Assembly (NCBI RefSeq): GCF_024305035.1
Contig: NZ_JAMWZB010000016.1
Location: forward strand, 1 to 64,000
DNA length: 64,000 bases
Direction of reading: 5' to 3'
From: Algoriphagus sp.
Lineage (GTDB): Bacteria > Bacteroidota > Bacteroidia > Cytophagales > Cyclobacteriaceae
Part shown: positions 25,716 through 33,927 of the stretch, one piece after another
How the letters are laid out: every line of letters begins with the position of its first letter
How positions within the stretch are numbered: position 1 is the stretch's first letter
Position numbers and translations under genes: made by a program
The notes under the pieces: generated by a model
What the model saw: only the letters and a program-made list of their open reading frames with translations
The model's database searches: none
Told to the model about the DNA's origin: nothing

Positions 25716-26798
25716 TTAATATTTTTGGTAAAACAATCCTGCTCCAAGATCACTTCCCAAAGTACCTGGAGCAATATGCAGGTAATATTTGCTGGTTGGA
25801 TCGGTGACGATTTCCAAGCTTCCTTTTTTCTGGATGATGACATTTTCACCCAATTTCAATTTGTTGGGGTCCGCAGATTCGCCTAATCCTCCAGGACCTC
25901 CGCCCTTGTTGACCAGTTGATTATAACCGACCACTAGTGAATTGGATAATTGGAAACTTCTCTCCTCTTCCTGGTCCAAAATCCAAACTGCTTCGGCTTG
26001 GGTGACCACATTATTATAAAATTGAAAATCTTCTGCCAATGACCAAGTCCAAACCGCTGCTCCGTAGATATTTACGATCAAATTATGATGCATGGCGCTA
26101 TTTTCCGAGGGCTGGTCAGAATGCCAAAAGACTACGGCATCCTTTACTCCATAAAACACACAGTGGTCTACCACTACGCCTTGACCGCTAGCCAAAACCG
26201 GGAGATGATTGGGAGCGGCATGGATATCACCTAAAAACAAGCACTGGGTTACCCTCAGGTCATCCAAATCCCTCCCTTCTCGAATGATGGGGTAGTTTCT
26301 GATGACCATTCCCTCCTTTGGTCGCTCATGTACCGGAGAACCCAACATGCGCAGTCCTTGAATAGTCACATGACTGGTCTCGATTTGGATTCCATTTGAT
26401 GCTCCACCGAGTCGATCATCAGGGATATTGTCAAAGGGCATGGTGGAAATCAACACGGGCATTTTTCCCGGGTCCCAATTGTCGTCATCGGGCAGAATCT
26501 CAGCCCGGATTATCAGGCGATTTTCTTGGGTAAACTGCCTGTTGATCGGATCAAACCGAACCGTAGTATCGAGCGCATACATACCCTCTGCGAGAAAAAC
26601 GGTCACAGGCCCCGATCCTTCCAGGGTATTGATTCGTGAGGCTGCTTCTTTTAAGGATTGTATAGGATGGTCCTTCTGCCCGGAATTTTGGTCATTGCCA
26701 GTTTTAGGATTGATGTAAAGAGTGCCTTGGTCCAGCTGTGCAAATACCTGAAGAATCAGCGTCTGGAAAAGCAAAAAGGTAATCTGTAGCCGTTTCAT
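25716..26798 (-). CDS. exported right-handed parallel beta-helix protein
   Basis: 360 residues with a signal peptide (about 1-20). The sequence LYINPKTGNDQNSGQKDHPIQSLKEAASRI is the start seen in many pectate-lyase-like (DUF1565-type) proteins, followed by beta-helix coils with repeated short hydrophobic strands (GIQIETSHVTIQGLRMLG, VVVDHCVFYGVKDAVVFWH, FQFYNNVVTQAEAVWILD). No catalytic residues are identifiable. It may bind or cleave a polysaccharide outside the cell. Confidence 0.78.
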   Translation of the reverse strand: MKRLQITFLLFQTLILQVFAQLDQGTLYINPKTGNDQNSGQKDHPIQSLKEAASRINTLEGSGPVTVFLAEGMYALDTTVRFDPINRQFTQENRLIIRAEILPDDDNWDPGKMPVLISTMPFDNIPDDRLGGASNGIQIETSHVTIQGLRMLGSPVHERPKEGMVIRNYPIIREGRDLDDLRVTQCLFLGDIHAAPNHLPVLASGQGVVVDHCVFYGVKDAVVFWHSDQPSENSAMHHNLIVNIYGAAVWTWSLAEDFQFYNNVVTQAEAVWILDQEEERSFQLSNSLVVGYNQLVNKGGGPGGLGESADPNKLKLGENVIIQKKGSLEIVTDPTSKYYLHIAPGTLGSDLGAGLFYQKY

Positions 26799-26870
26799 TC
26801 CTTGTCTATTTTTTGTTAAGACAAAGATCGAAGGACCAATTGAGGTTTACCCTTAATCTAGTTTAAGAAA

Positions 26871-27452
26871 TCAGCCTCTAAGCTGAATATTTTTTCGGAT
26901 TTTGCTCAAAAATTCCGGTGTGATACCTAGGTAAGATGCGATTTGCGTGTTGGGTAATCGGTTGGATAGATTTGGATACTGATCCAAAAATGCCAAATAC
27001 CGATCCTCTGCGGTAGAACTAAAATTTTGCAAGACTCTATTCTGAATCTCAATGTATTTCAGTTCTATCAAGACTTTAAAAATCAGATTCAACTTGGGCA
27101 CATGGGTATATAAATAATACAAATCTTGCTGCTTGATTTGAAAGATTGAGCTTTTTTCCAAGGCTTCAATGTTTAACTGACTAGGCTTTTGAGTATGAAA
27201 ACTGCCAATATCAGCAATCCAGTCATTCTCTGCGGCAAACTGAATGTTGTGTTCAAACCCTCTGTCATCCACCCCAAACAAGCGAAAGCAGCCCTCCACT
27301 ACAAATGAATAATGCTGACAAACTTCCCCAGCTAGTAAAATTTTTTCTCTTCGCTTTACCTGACGCACTTTTGCCCGATCGACCAAAAGTGTTTTTTCTT
27401 CAGCTGAAAGCGGGATAAAACTGCCTAAGTGGAGTGTAAGAGGGTGGGTCAT
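26871..27452 (-). CDS. Crp/Fnr-type transcriptional regulator
   Basis: 193 residues: a cyclic-nucleotide-binding-like barrel (about 20-120: RREKILLAGEVCQHYSFVVEGCFRLF) and a C-terminal winged HTH (about 145-190: RLPNTQIASYLGITPEFLSKIRKNI). It lacks Fnr cysteine ligands and the conserved cAMP-binding Arg-Ser pair. This matches the large Bacteroidota group of Crp-like regulators with unknown ligands. It is followed, transcribed the same way, by the beta-helix gene after 72 bp, and it diverges from trkH. Confidence 0.87.
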   Translation of the reverse strand: MTHPLTLHLGSFIPLSAEEKTLLVDRAKVRQVKRREKILLAGEVCQHYSFVVEGCFRLFGVDDRGFEHNIQFAAENDWIADIGSFHTQKPSQLNIEALEKSSIFQIKQQDLYYLYTHVPKLNLIFKVLIELKYIEIQNRVLQNFSSTAEDRYLAFLDQYPNLSNRLPNTQIASYLGITPEFLSKIRKNIQLRG

Positions 27453-27656
27453 GTAGCCTTAAAATTATCCTAACATCATTAACATCCGATTCATTTTCTG
27501 GAAAAGAAAATTATAAAGGATTTTAAGTCTTACGTTTCCTGAGTATGAGAATTTTCAATTCTATTTTGCTCTTAAAACTTCAAATTGAAAATCAATTTAG
27601 CGTTTTTTTCTCGTTAAATGAATTCAAGATTTATAGCAAAAGCCTAGTGAACTCCC

Positions 27657-27664
27657 TACATTTG
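27657..27664 (+). promoter_or_regulatory. -7 box candidate for the trkH/trkA operon
   Basis: TACATTTG matches the Bacteroidota -7 consensus TAnnTTTG, 20 bp before the TTG start of trkH. No clear -33 TTG is seen at the standard distance, so support is moderate. Confidence 0.4.
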
Positions 27665-27684
27665 GGGGTCCATTCAAATCTATT

Positions 27685-29484
27685 TTGAAGCTATTCTCTT
27701 CTCCAAGTCAACAAATTCGATTTCTGCAGAAGCTCCAAAAAACGCTTGAGCGACTAATTCGCTATGGAAGTTTTTTGGCTTTCCTTGTCCTGCTCCGCCA
27801 TATTGGATACTCGGAAGATCCAGGGGAGCGCCTAATCGAATCGGTTATTTTTTCTTCGTTGATTTTACTGATTGGCTTCAGCTCTATAGTCAAAATCGGC
27901 TTTTTTGAAAAGTCAATCCAATCACCTCGAATCCTTACTGAGGTGCTGTTGAGCCTCTTTTTGATGATTTCGGCGATTTATCGCTTTGGTTTTTTTCCTT
28001 CGTCCTTCGACTCAAATCTCCAATGGCTGGAGAGTTATTACTTGGTCAATCTTTCGATCATTGTGCTCTTTTTTATCGAATTGAGTAAGCTGAGTATGGC
28101 CGTGAACCGCTTGCGCCTGAGTCCATCGTTGGTTTTTATTTTATCGTTTTTAATCGTCATTTGTATCGGAGCTGCATTGTTGAGTTTACCGGCGGCTACA
28201 ACGCGGGATATTTCGGTGATTGATGCGTTTTTTACCTCGGTCAGTGCAGTCTGTGTGACCGGGTTAATTGTACTGGACACCTCCTCGGATTTCACCGTTT
28301 TCGGTCAAACTGTGATTCTTTCTCTTTTTCAAATTGGCGGCCTGGGAATGATGACCTTTACGAGTTTTTTTGGTTTCTTTTTTAAAGGCAGCTACAGTCT
28401 GGAAAACAGTCTTTTTCTGAGAGATTACATCAATGAAAACAATGTCAATGAGGTTTATTCCACGCTTTTGAAAATCATTTCCTTTACCCTATTGGTTGAA
28501 GGAGGAATAACACTGATGATTTATATCAATACTCCGGGATCCTTATTCGAAAGTGTTGCGGATAGACTTTTTTTTGCACTTTTTCATGCCATTTCTGCCT
28601 TTTGCAATGCCGGGTTTTCTACCCTTCGCAATGGGCTTTTCGAAGCTGGATTTCGGGAGCTTTATACGATGCAGTTGGGAATATGCCTTGCCATAGTACT
28701 GGGAGGCATCGGTTTTCCAGTGGTGTTAAACTATTATTCCTACCTCAAGCATTTGGTTGTCGGGGGGTGGAAAAAGATGTGCCGATATGAAGAGTTTCGG
28801 CATGTGGCCCGTACGACCAACCTGACTACCAAACTGGTGATGTATACCACTGGTTTTTTATTGATTCTGGGAGCGGTGGTTTACTATTTTGCCGAAAAAG
28901 AACATACCCTTCAAGGCTTGAGTCCCTATGGACAGTTTGTTACCACGGTTTTTGGTACGGTTACTCCAAGAACTGCAGGGTTTAATACCGTGGATATGAC
29001 GCAGCTCGCCATGCCCACGGTATTGATTTACTTGGTGTTGATGTGGATCGGTGGATCTCCGGGCAGTACGGCAGGAGGATTGAAAACCAGTACCTTTGCC
29101 GTGGCGGTGATCAATACGGTCAGTATTGCCAGTGGAAAAAAGAGAGTAGAAATATTTGGTAGGGAAATCAGTCAGGATAGTCTTCAAAAAGCCTTTGCGG
29201 TAATCGCACTTTCCTTTTTGATTATCGGTTTGGGGGTATTTTTGGTGACGCTTTTTAATCCCGAATTGGCCTTAATTGATGTGGCTTTTGAAGTGTTTAG
29301 TGCCTTTTCTACCGTAGGCTTGAGTTTGGGAATAACGGCTTCGCTCAGTACGGCAAGTAAAGTTGTGATCATGATCATCATGTTTATCGGTCGAGTAGGA
29401 AGTTTGACTATTTTAGTAGCTGTAGTCAGGAAGGCCGGAAGTCAAAAGTATGCATATCCAAAAGAAACCATTATAATCACGTAA
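27685..29484 (+). CDS. TrkH/KtrB-family potassium transporter membrane subunit
   Basis: 599 residues starting with TTG. An N-terminal extension of about four membrane helices (residues 20-140) precedes the TrkH core, whose four P-loops are visible: DAFFTSVSAVCVTGLIVLD, HAISAFCNAGFSTL, GTVTPRTAGFNTVD and EVFSAFSTVGLSLGI, with the glycine filter residues in place. The protein moves K+ (often with Na+ or H+) across the inner membrane and needs a TrkA/KtrA ring to gate it; that gene follows after three copies of the leader element. Gene names trkH and ktrB are both used for such proteins. Confidence 0.92.
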   Translation: MKLFSSPSQQIRFLQKLQKTLERLIRYGSFLAFLVLLRHIGYSEDPGERLIESVIFSSLILLIGFSSIVKIGFFEKSIQSPRILTEVLLSLFLMISAIYRFGFFPSSFDSNLQWLESYYLVNLSIIVLFFIELSKLSMAVNRLRLSPSLVFILSFLIVICIGAALLSLPAATTRDISVIDAFFTSVSAVCVTGLIVLDTSSDFTVFGQTVILSLFQIGGLGMMTFTSFFGFFFKGSYSLENSLFLRDYINENNVNEVYSTLLKIISFTLLVEGGITLMIYINTPGSLFESVADRLFFALFHAISAFCNAGFSTLRNGLFEAGFRELYTMQLGICLAIVLGGIGFPVVLNYYSYLKHLVVGGWKKMCRYEEFRHVARTTNLTTKLVMYTTGFLLILGAVVYYFAEKEHTLQGLSPYGQFVTTVFGTVTPRTAGFNTVDMTQLAMPTVLIYLVLMWIGGSPGSTAGGLKTSTFAVAVINTVSIASGKKRVEIFGREISQDSLQKAFAVIALSFLIIGLGVFLVTLFNPELALIDVAFEVFSAFSTVGLSLGITASLSTASKVVIMIIMFIGRVGSLTILVAVVRKAGSQKYAYPKETIIIT

Positions 29485-29487
29485 AAC

Positions 29488-29578
29488 ATGAAATCGAGCA
29501 TGATATGGCCCTCACATACTGGTATGAGGATCAACCCTGCGAGATTCCCTGTGGCCGTCAAGAAATAAAAATAAACAC
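29488..29578 (+). repeat. start-codon-linked element, copy C1 of a tandem triplet
   Basis: 91 nt beginning ATGAAATCGAGCATGATATG three bases after the trkH stop and ending ATAAACAC at the ATG of copy C2. The hairpin uses different pairs (CCTC...GAGG) from the CCCG/CGGG of copies A, B and C2. The upstream frame (MKSSMIWPSHTGM...) ends after 26 codons, 10 nt before the next ATG. Confidence 0.85.
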
Positions 29579-29667
29579 ATGAAATCGAGCATGACCTACC
29601 CGTCACACACCGGGATGATTATATTTGCGAGATTCCATCTGACCTCTAAAAAGCAAATTTTAAACAG
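29579..29667 (+). repeat. start-codon-linked element, copy C2 of a tandem triplet
   Basis: 89 nt, closest to copies A and B: same CCCG/CGGG hairpin, GCGAGATTCCATC block and CTAAAAAGCAAATTTTAAACAG tail. The 30-codon frame is intact, and its TGA overlaps the ATG that begins copy C3. Confidence 0.88.
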
Positions 29668-29754
29668 ATGAAATGCCCTTGAGAATCCACCTCACACAAG
29701 GAAATGATTAAACAGGGCATTCCATCTGAGCACTAAAAACCAAATTATAAGCAG
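29668..29754 (+). repeat. start-codon-linked element, copy C3 of a tandem triplet
   Basis: 87 nt, the most diverged copy; it ends CAAATTATAAGCAG at the trkA ATG. The outer stem is kept by paired changes: AAATGCCCT (start) pairs with AGGGCATT (near 29725), where other copies have TCGAGC opposite GCGAGA. The upstream frame is lost after four codons, which favours RNA structure over peptide for this copy. Confidence 0.8.
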
Positions 29755-30447
29755 ATGAAATACATCATCGTAGGAATGGGAAATTTCGGAGGTTATTTAG
29801 CCATCCAGCTCACCGAAATGGGCCATGAGGTGGTTGGCATAGATACCCGTGAGTCAAAAATTGACTTTGTAAAAGACCGGGTTACCCATGCAGTTTTGTT
29901 GGACGCGACAGACTTACAGGCGGTGAAAACCCTACCCATAAAGGATACGGATGTGGTGATTATAGCTATAGGTGAGGATGTGGGTGCTTCAATCATGAGT
30001 ACAGCCATGTTTAAGCAACTCAAGGCCAAACGAATAATAGGCAGAGCCATTAATAATCTCCATGAAACAGTTTTACGGGCTATTGGGATCGAAGAAATCA
30101 TTCATCCTGAGGAAGAGACCGCGGATCGATTAGCGAAGAGATTGGAAATGAAAGGGGTGATTGATTCCTTGGAAATTTCTGATGAATATAATATTGTTGA
30201 AGCCAAGGTTCCCAAACGATTTGTGGGTATGACTGTATCGGAATCGAATATACGCCGTGAATTTTTCCTCAATATCATGACGATTATCCGACTCGAGGAA
30301 CGTAAAAACCTGATTGGTTTGCCTGTCCCTCATAAAAATGTGTTGGGTGTAATTAATGCTGATTACACGTTTAAGGATGGGGATTTACTTTTGCTTTTTG
30401 GCAAACTCAAACATCTCCAGGAGTTTCTGAATCTTTCTGAGGATTAA
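29755..30447 (+). CDS. TrkA/KtrA-type potassium uptake regulatory subunit
   Basis: 230 residues. The RCK-N Rossmann domain (about 1-130) has GMGNFGGYLAIQLTEMGHEVVGID, with the GxGxxG dinucleotide loop and the acidic strand end, and DATDLQAVKTL. RCK-C follows (about 140-225: RFVGMTVSESNIRREFFLNIM, FKDGDLLLLFGK). It forms the cytoplasmic ring that gates the TrkH/KtrB channel in response to ATP/ADP or NAD(H) and, in some phyla, c-di-AMP. It belongs to the trkH operon but is separated from it by 270 nt filled with three leader elements, so it may be controlled separately at translation. Confidence 0.93.
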   Translation: MKYIIVGMGNFGGYLAIQLTEMGHEVVGIDTRESKIDFVKDRVTHAVLLDATDLQAVKTLPIKDTDVVIIAIGEDVGASIMSTAMFKQLKAKRIIGRAINNLHETVLRAIGIEEIIHPEEETADRLAKRLEMKGVIDSLEISDEYNIVEAKVPKRFVGMTVSESNIRREFFLNIMTIIRLEERKNLIGLPVPHKNVLGVINADYTFKDGDLLLLFGKLKHLQEFLNLSED

Positions 30448-30453
30448 GGGAAA

Positions 30454-31263
30454 TTAATCCAGGGAAGTACCACATTCCCGACAAAAATGATCCGAAGAGT
30501 CCAATCCGTCCTTTCCACAATGCGTGCAGGTCCGGGCGGAGGCATGGTGATCTGCCGACTTCATTTTTGCCATTTCAGAGCTGACTATGCCAGTGGGTAC
30601 GGCTATAATCGCATAGCCCAAGAGCATGATCAAAGAGGCCATGAATTGCCCCAAGGTGGTCACTGGGGTAATGTCCCCAAAACCCACCGTAGTCATGGTT
30701 ACAATCGCCCAATACATGCCTTTGGGAATAGAGGTGAATCCGGACTCAGGCCCTTCGATCAAATACATCATCGTCCCCATGATCAGTACCACGGTTAACA
30801 CCGTGAACAAAAAGAGTTGGATTTTGGCCATGCTGGCTTTCAAAGACCTGCGGATAAAGTCAGCCTCTGCCAAATATCTTCCCAGCTTTAATATTCGGAT
30901 CACACGCAAAAGCCTCAAGGCACGGACGACGGTCAACAATTGGACATTGGCTACAAAAAAACTCAGATAAACGGGTAAAATCGCCAACAAATCCACTAGG
31001 CCATAAAAGCTGGTGACATATTTCATCGTTCGGCTGGTAAGCCAAACGCGCAGAATGTATTCTAGCGTAAACAAACAAGTGAACAGCAATTCCAGCTGAT
31101 AAAAAAGTTGGCCGTAATCAGCTCTTAGGTGGGACACAGAATCCAAAATAGCCACTATCACCGAGGCAAAGATAAGGACCAACAAGACCAAGTCGAAGGT
31201 TCGCGATGCTCGATCATCCGATTCGAATACAATGTGGGCCAGACGCTTTTTACTGAGTTTCAT
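30454..31263 (-). CDS. voltage-gated-type potassium channel with C-terminal zinc ribbon
   Basis: 269 residues, six-helix ion transport domain. S4 carries regularly spaced arginines (VVRALRLLRVIRILKLGRYL, about residues 110-130), and the pore has the potassium filter TTVGFGDITP (about 190-200). The last 25 residues hold two CxxC pairs (CTHCGKDG, CRECGTSLD), a zinc-ribbon-like tail that is unusual for this channel family. It converges with trkA with a 6-bp gap, placing uptake and channel genes at one potassium locus. It probably lets K+ pass through the inner membrane in a voltage-dependent way. Confidence 0.9.
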   Translation of the reverse strand: MKLSKKRLAHIVFESDDRASRTFDLVLLVLIFASVIVAILDSVSHLRADYGQLFYQLELLFTCLFTLEYILRVWLTSRTMKYVTSFYGLVDLLAILPVYLSFFVANVQLLTVVRALRLLRVIRILKLGRYLAEADFIRRSLKASMAKIQLFLFTVLTVVLIMGTMMYLIEGPESGFTSIPKGMYWAIVTMTTVGFGDITPVTTLGQFMASLIMLLGYAIIAVPTGIVSSEMAKMKSADHHASARTCTHCGKDGLDSSDHFCRECGTSLD

Positions 31264-31467
31264 TTCGGAATTTACTTAAAATAGGATGAAAGGTTAATTT
31301 GCTCTAAGTCAAAACTCTTGGGAAATCGGGATGGATGAGGAGACTGGGCTCAGCACAGGCTTGCTGATGACCGATGCTTCCTTAAATTTAACGTTTAAGC
31401 TGATTTTAGGCCGTTTAAATTTCTTCCTTTTAAGGCGGGAAGATAATCAGATTTAAAATTCAATTCA

Positions 31468-33927
31468 TCAATCCAAGTAATAGACTCGCTTGACCCGACT
31501 GCTGATATTGGTCAGGAGTTCGTAGGGAATTGTTCCGATTTGATCAGCGAGCTCTTTGAGGGAAATTTCCTGTCCGTAAACGACTGCTTCATCCCCGGTC
31601 TTGACTTCCATTCCGGTCACATCCACCATCACCATATCCATGCAAACATTGCCGATGACCGGAGCCTTTTTTCCGTGAATGAGCACATAGCCTTTGCCAT
31701 TGCTAAATCTCCTGTCAAAACCATCTGCATAGCCGATGGGAAGGGTGGCAATTTTTCCGCCTTTTGCCATCATGCCCTTTCGGGAATAACCTACCGTCTC
31801 CCCTGGCGCTAGGGTTTTGACTTGGGAAACCGTTGTTTTTAAGGTGCTTACTGATTTCAATGCGGTGTCGTGAGTTCCGGTCACCTCCACTCCATAAAGC
31901 CCGATTCCCAAACGAACCATATCCCATTGATATTCCGGAAAGCGAATAATCCCCCCGGAGTTTAGGGCATGGATCAACGGTTTTTCGTTCAAAACCTCAA
32001 TCAAAAAACCGTTCATCTGTTGGAAGTTTTTCAATTGCTGCCGGGAATATTCCTCATGGATTTGTTCATCCGAACCGACCAGATGGGTATAAATCGAGGC
32101 AATTTGCAGATGCGTGGTCTGTTTTAATTCGCTTCGCAATTCCGCTAAATCCTCTCTATCAAATCCCAATCGATGCATTCCCGTATCCAAATCCAAATGA
32201 ACTTTTAGGTGGGCATTCTGAGCGATGCACCATCGATTTAGTTTTTTGAAAAAATCCAAACTGAAGACCACCGGTTCTAACTCAACTTGTTTTAAGAGAT
32301 GAAAGGATTCCTCCAATGGATTCATTACCATGATCGGCAGTTTGATTCCTTGCTGGCGCAAAGCAACTCCCTCGTCGGTATAGGCTACGGCCAGGTAATC
32401 CGCTCCCAGCGCTTGCAGGTGATTGGAGATTTCTACCGCTCCACCTCCATAGGCAAAGGCCTTGACCATGACCATAACTTTGGTATCGGGACGAAGGCGT
32501 TTTTTGAAAAAATTGAAGTTATGGGTGAGCGCATTCAGATTGATCTCCAAAACCGTTCCGTGGATTCGCTGCTGTAAGAGGTTGATCACCGATTCGAAAC
32601 CAAAAGATCGGGCACCGGTGACCAAAATCAGGTCATTTTGAAATAAATCCGGATTTATCCATTGGAGCAACGCTTCGGTACTGGCGAAAAAGTCTGCCTT
32701 TCCGGGCCATTTTTTCCCGATGGCTTGAATGGATTTTCCGACGCCCAGAACCCAGTCTATGTCGTGGTTTTGAATCAAGTTGACCACTTCGGGGCACCAT
32801 AGATCCGAAGATCCTTGCTGTAATAAATCCGAAATAATCAAAATTTTCCGACGTTTGGCTCGCTGCATCTTCATAAAGTCCAAGGCGATTCGCAAGCCCT
32901 CTAAGTCATTATTGTAGGTATCATCGATGAGGCTACAATCATTGACCCCCGCTTTGAGGGTGAGTCGCATATCCACGGGTTTGAGATGCTGAAGCCCCTG
33001 TTGAATTTGCTCAGGATCAAGCTGAAGAGTCAACGCTGCGATGATGACGTGCGTGACGTTTTCAAGCGATGCTTTATCCGAAAATTGGGTGAAAAAGGTA
33101 AAGGTGCTCAGATCGGATTTCATCAGGATAATTCTCGCCCCTTGCTCCAAAATTTTGATGGAGCGGGTAAAATCCGCTCCGGGCTGATCCGACCAGCTGA
33201 TCAATCTTTCCCGTGCAAAGTTCTTTTGGATTTCGGCGTCGATTTCCAGGTGATCGGAGCAATAAATCAGCAATTTGACCTCTTGAAAAAGGGTCAGTTT
33301 TTCGTTGATCTTGTCTTTTCTATCAAAAAACCCTTCCTCATGGGCCGCACCGATATTGGTAAAAATCCCCAAATCAGGCCGAAGAATCTCTTCCAATGCT
33401 TTCATATCCCCTTTTTGGGAAACCCCTACCTCCATGACAGCGACTTGGTGGTAAGGCTCCATCCCAAAAACAGAAAGGGGAACACCCACTTGGGAATTGT
33501 AGCTTTTGGGACTTTTGGCTACCGAAAACCGCTCTGAAAGCACCTGCCCCAGCCATTCTTTGACAATGGTTTTCCCATTGGATCCGGTGATTGCTACGAG
33601 CGGATTGCTAAAGCCTGAGCGCTGATGTGCCGCTAGCTTTTGCAAGGCATCCTGGGTGCTTTCTACCCGGATAAAGGTCACACCGGGGTGGTTGCATTTT
33701 TCATCTTTGGAGACCAAAAAGGTCAACACCCCCTGATCGATCAAATCAGGAATGAAACGGGCACCATCCACTTTGGCACCTTTCAATGCCACAAAAAGCG
33801 TATGAGCCGGATCGATCACCTGGCGGGAATCAATGGCGATTCGGCGGATCGAACCTGAGGAAGCTAATCCCTGGATCTCTCCGGAGGTGATGGACGCAAT
33901 CTGATCAGGGTTGAGATTCCTTAGCAT
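31468..33927 (-). CDS. bifunctional MurF - alanine racemase
   Basis: 819 residues. The first half (about 1-450) is a MurF-type ligase (UDP-MurNAc-tripeptide:D-Ala-D-Ala ligase) with ATP loop GSNGKTIVKEWL and DDTYNND. The second half (about 455-819) is a fold-III PLP alanine racemase with PLP lysine in MVKAFAYGGGAVEI, GMHRLGFD and the tyrosine segment TVGYSRKG. The fusion supplies D-Ala and uses D-Ala-D-Ala in cytoplasmic peptidoglycan precursor synthesis and is typical of Bacteroidota. Its 5' end overlaps the upstream gene at 33905 by 23 bp, so the genes form one operon with scpA. Confidence 0.95.
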   Translation of the reverse strand: MLRNLNPDQIASITSGEIQGLASSGSIRRIAIDSRQVIDPAHTLFVALKGAKVDGARFIPDLIDQGVLTFLVSKDEKCNHPGVTFIRVESTQDALQKLAAHQRSGFSNPLVAITGSNGKTIVKEWLGQVLSERFSVAKSPKSYNSQVGVPLSVFGMEPYHQVAVMEVGVSQKGDMKALEEILRPDLGIFTNIGAAHEEGFFDRKDKINEKLTLFQEVKLLIYCSDHLEIDAEIQKNFARERLISWSDQPGADFTRSIKILEQGARIILMKSDLSTFTFFTQFSDKASLENVTHVIIAALTLQLDPEQIQQGLQHLKPVDMRLTLKAGVNDCSLIDDTYNNDLEGLRIALDFMKMQRAKRRKILIISDLLQQGSSDLWCPEVVNLIQNHDIDWVLGVGKSIQAIGKKWPGKADFFASTEALLQWINPDLFQNDLILVTGARSFGFESVINLLQQRIHGTVLEINLNALTHNFNFFKKRLRPDTKVMVMVKAFAYGGGAVEISNHLQALGADYLAVAYTDEGVALRQQGIKLPIMVMNPLEESFHLLKQVELEPVVFSLDFFKKLNRWCIAQNAHLKVHLDLDTGMHRLGFDREDLAELRSELKQTTHLQIASIYTHLVGSDEQIHEEYSRQQLKNFQQMNGFLIEVLNEKPLIHALNSGGIIRFPEYQWDMVRLGIGLYGVEVTGTHDTALKSVSTLKTTVSQVKTLAPGETVGYSRKGMMAKGGKIATLPIGYADGFDRRFSNGKGYVLIHGKKAPVIGNVCMDMVMVDVTGMEVKTGDEAVVYGQEISLKELADQIGTIPYELLTNISSRVKRVYYLD

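Noticed and set aside
29488-29754. c-di-AMP (ydaO-type) riboswitch in front of trkA
   Set aside because: The element is far shorter than ydaO, has none of its conserved blocks that I can see, and also precedes non-potassium genes.
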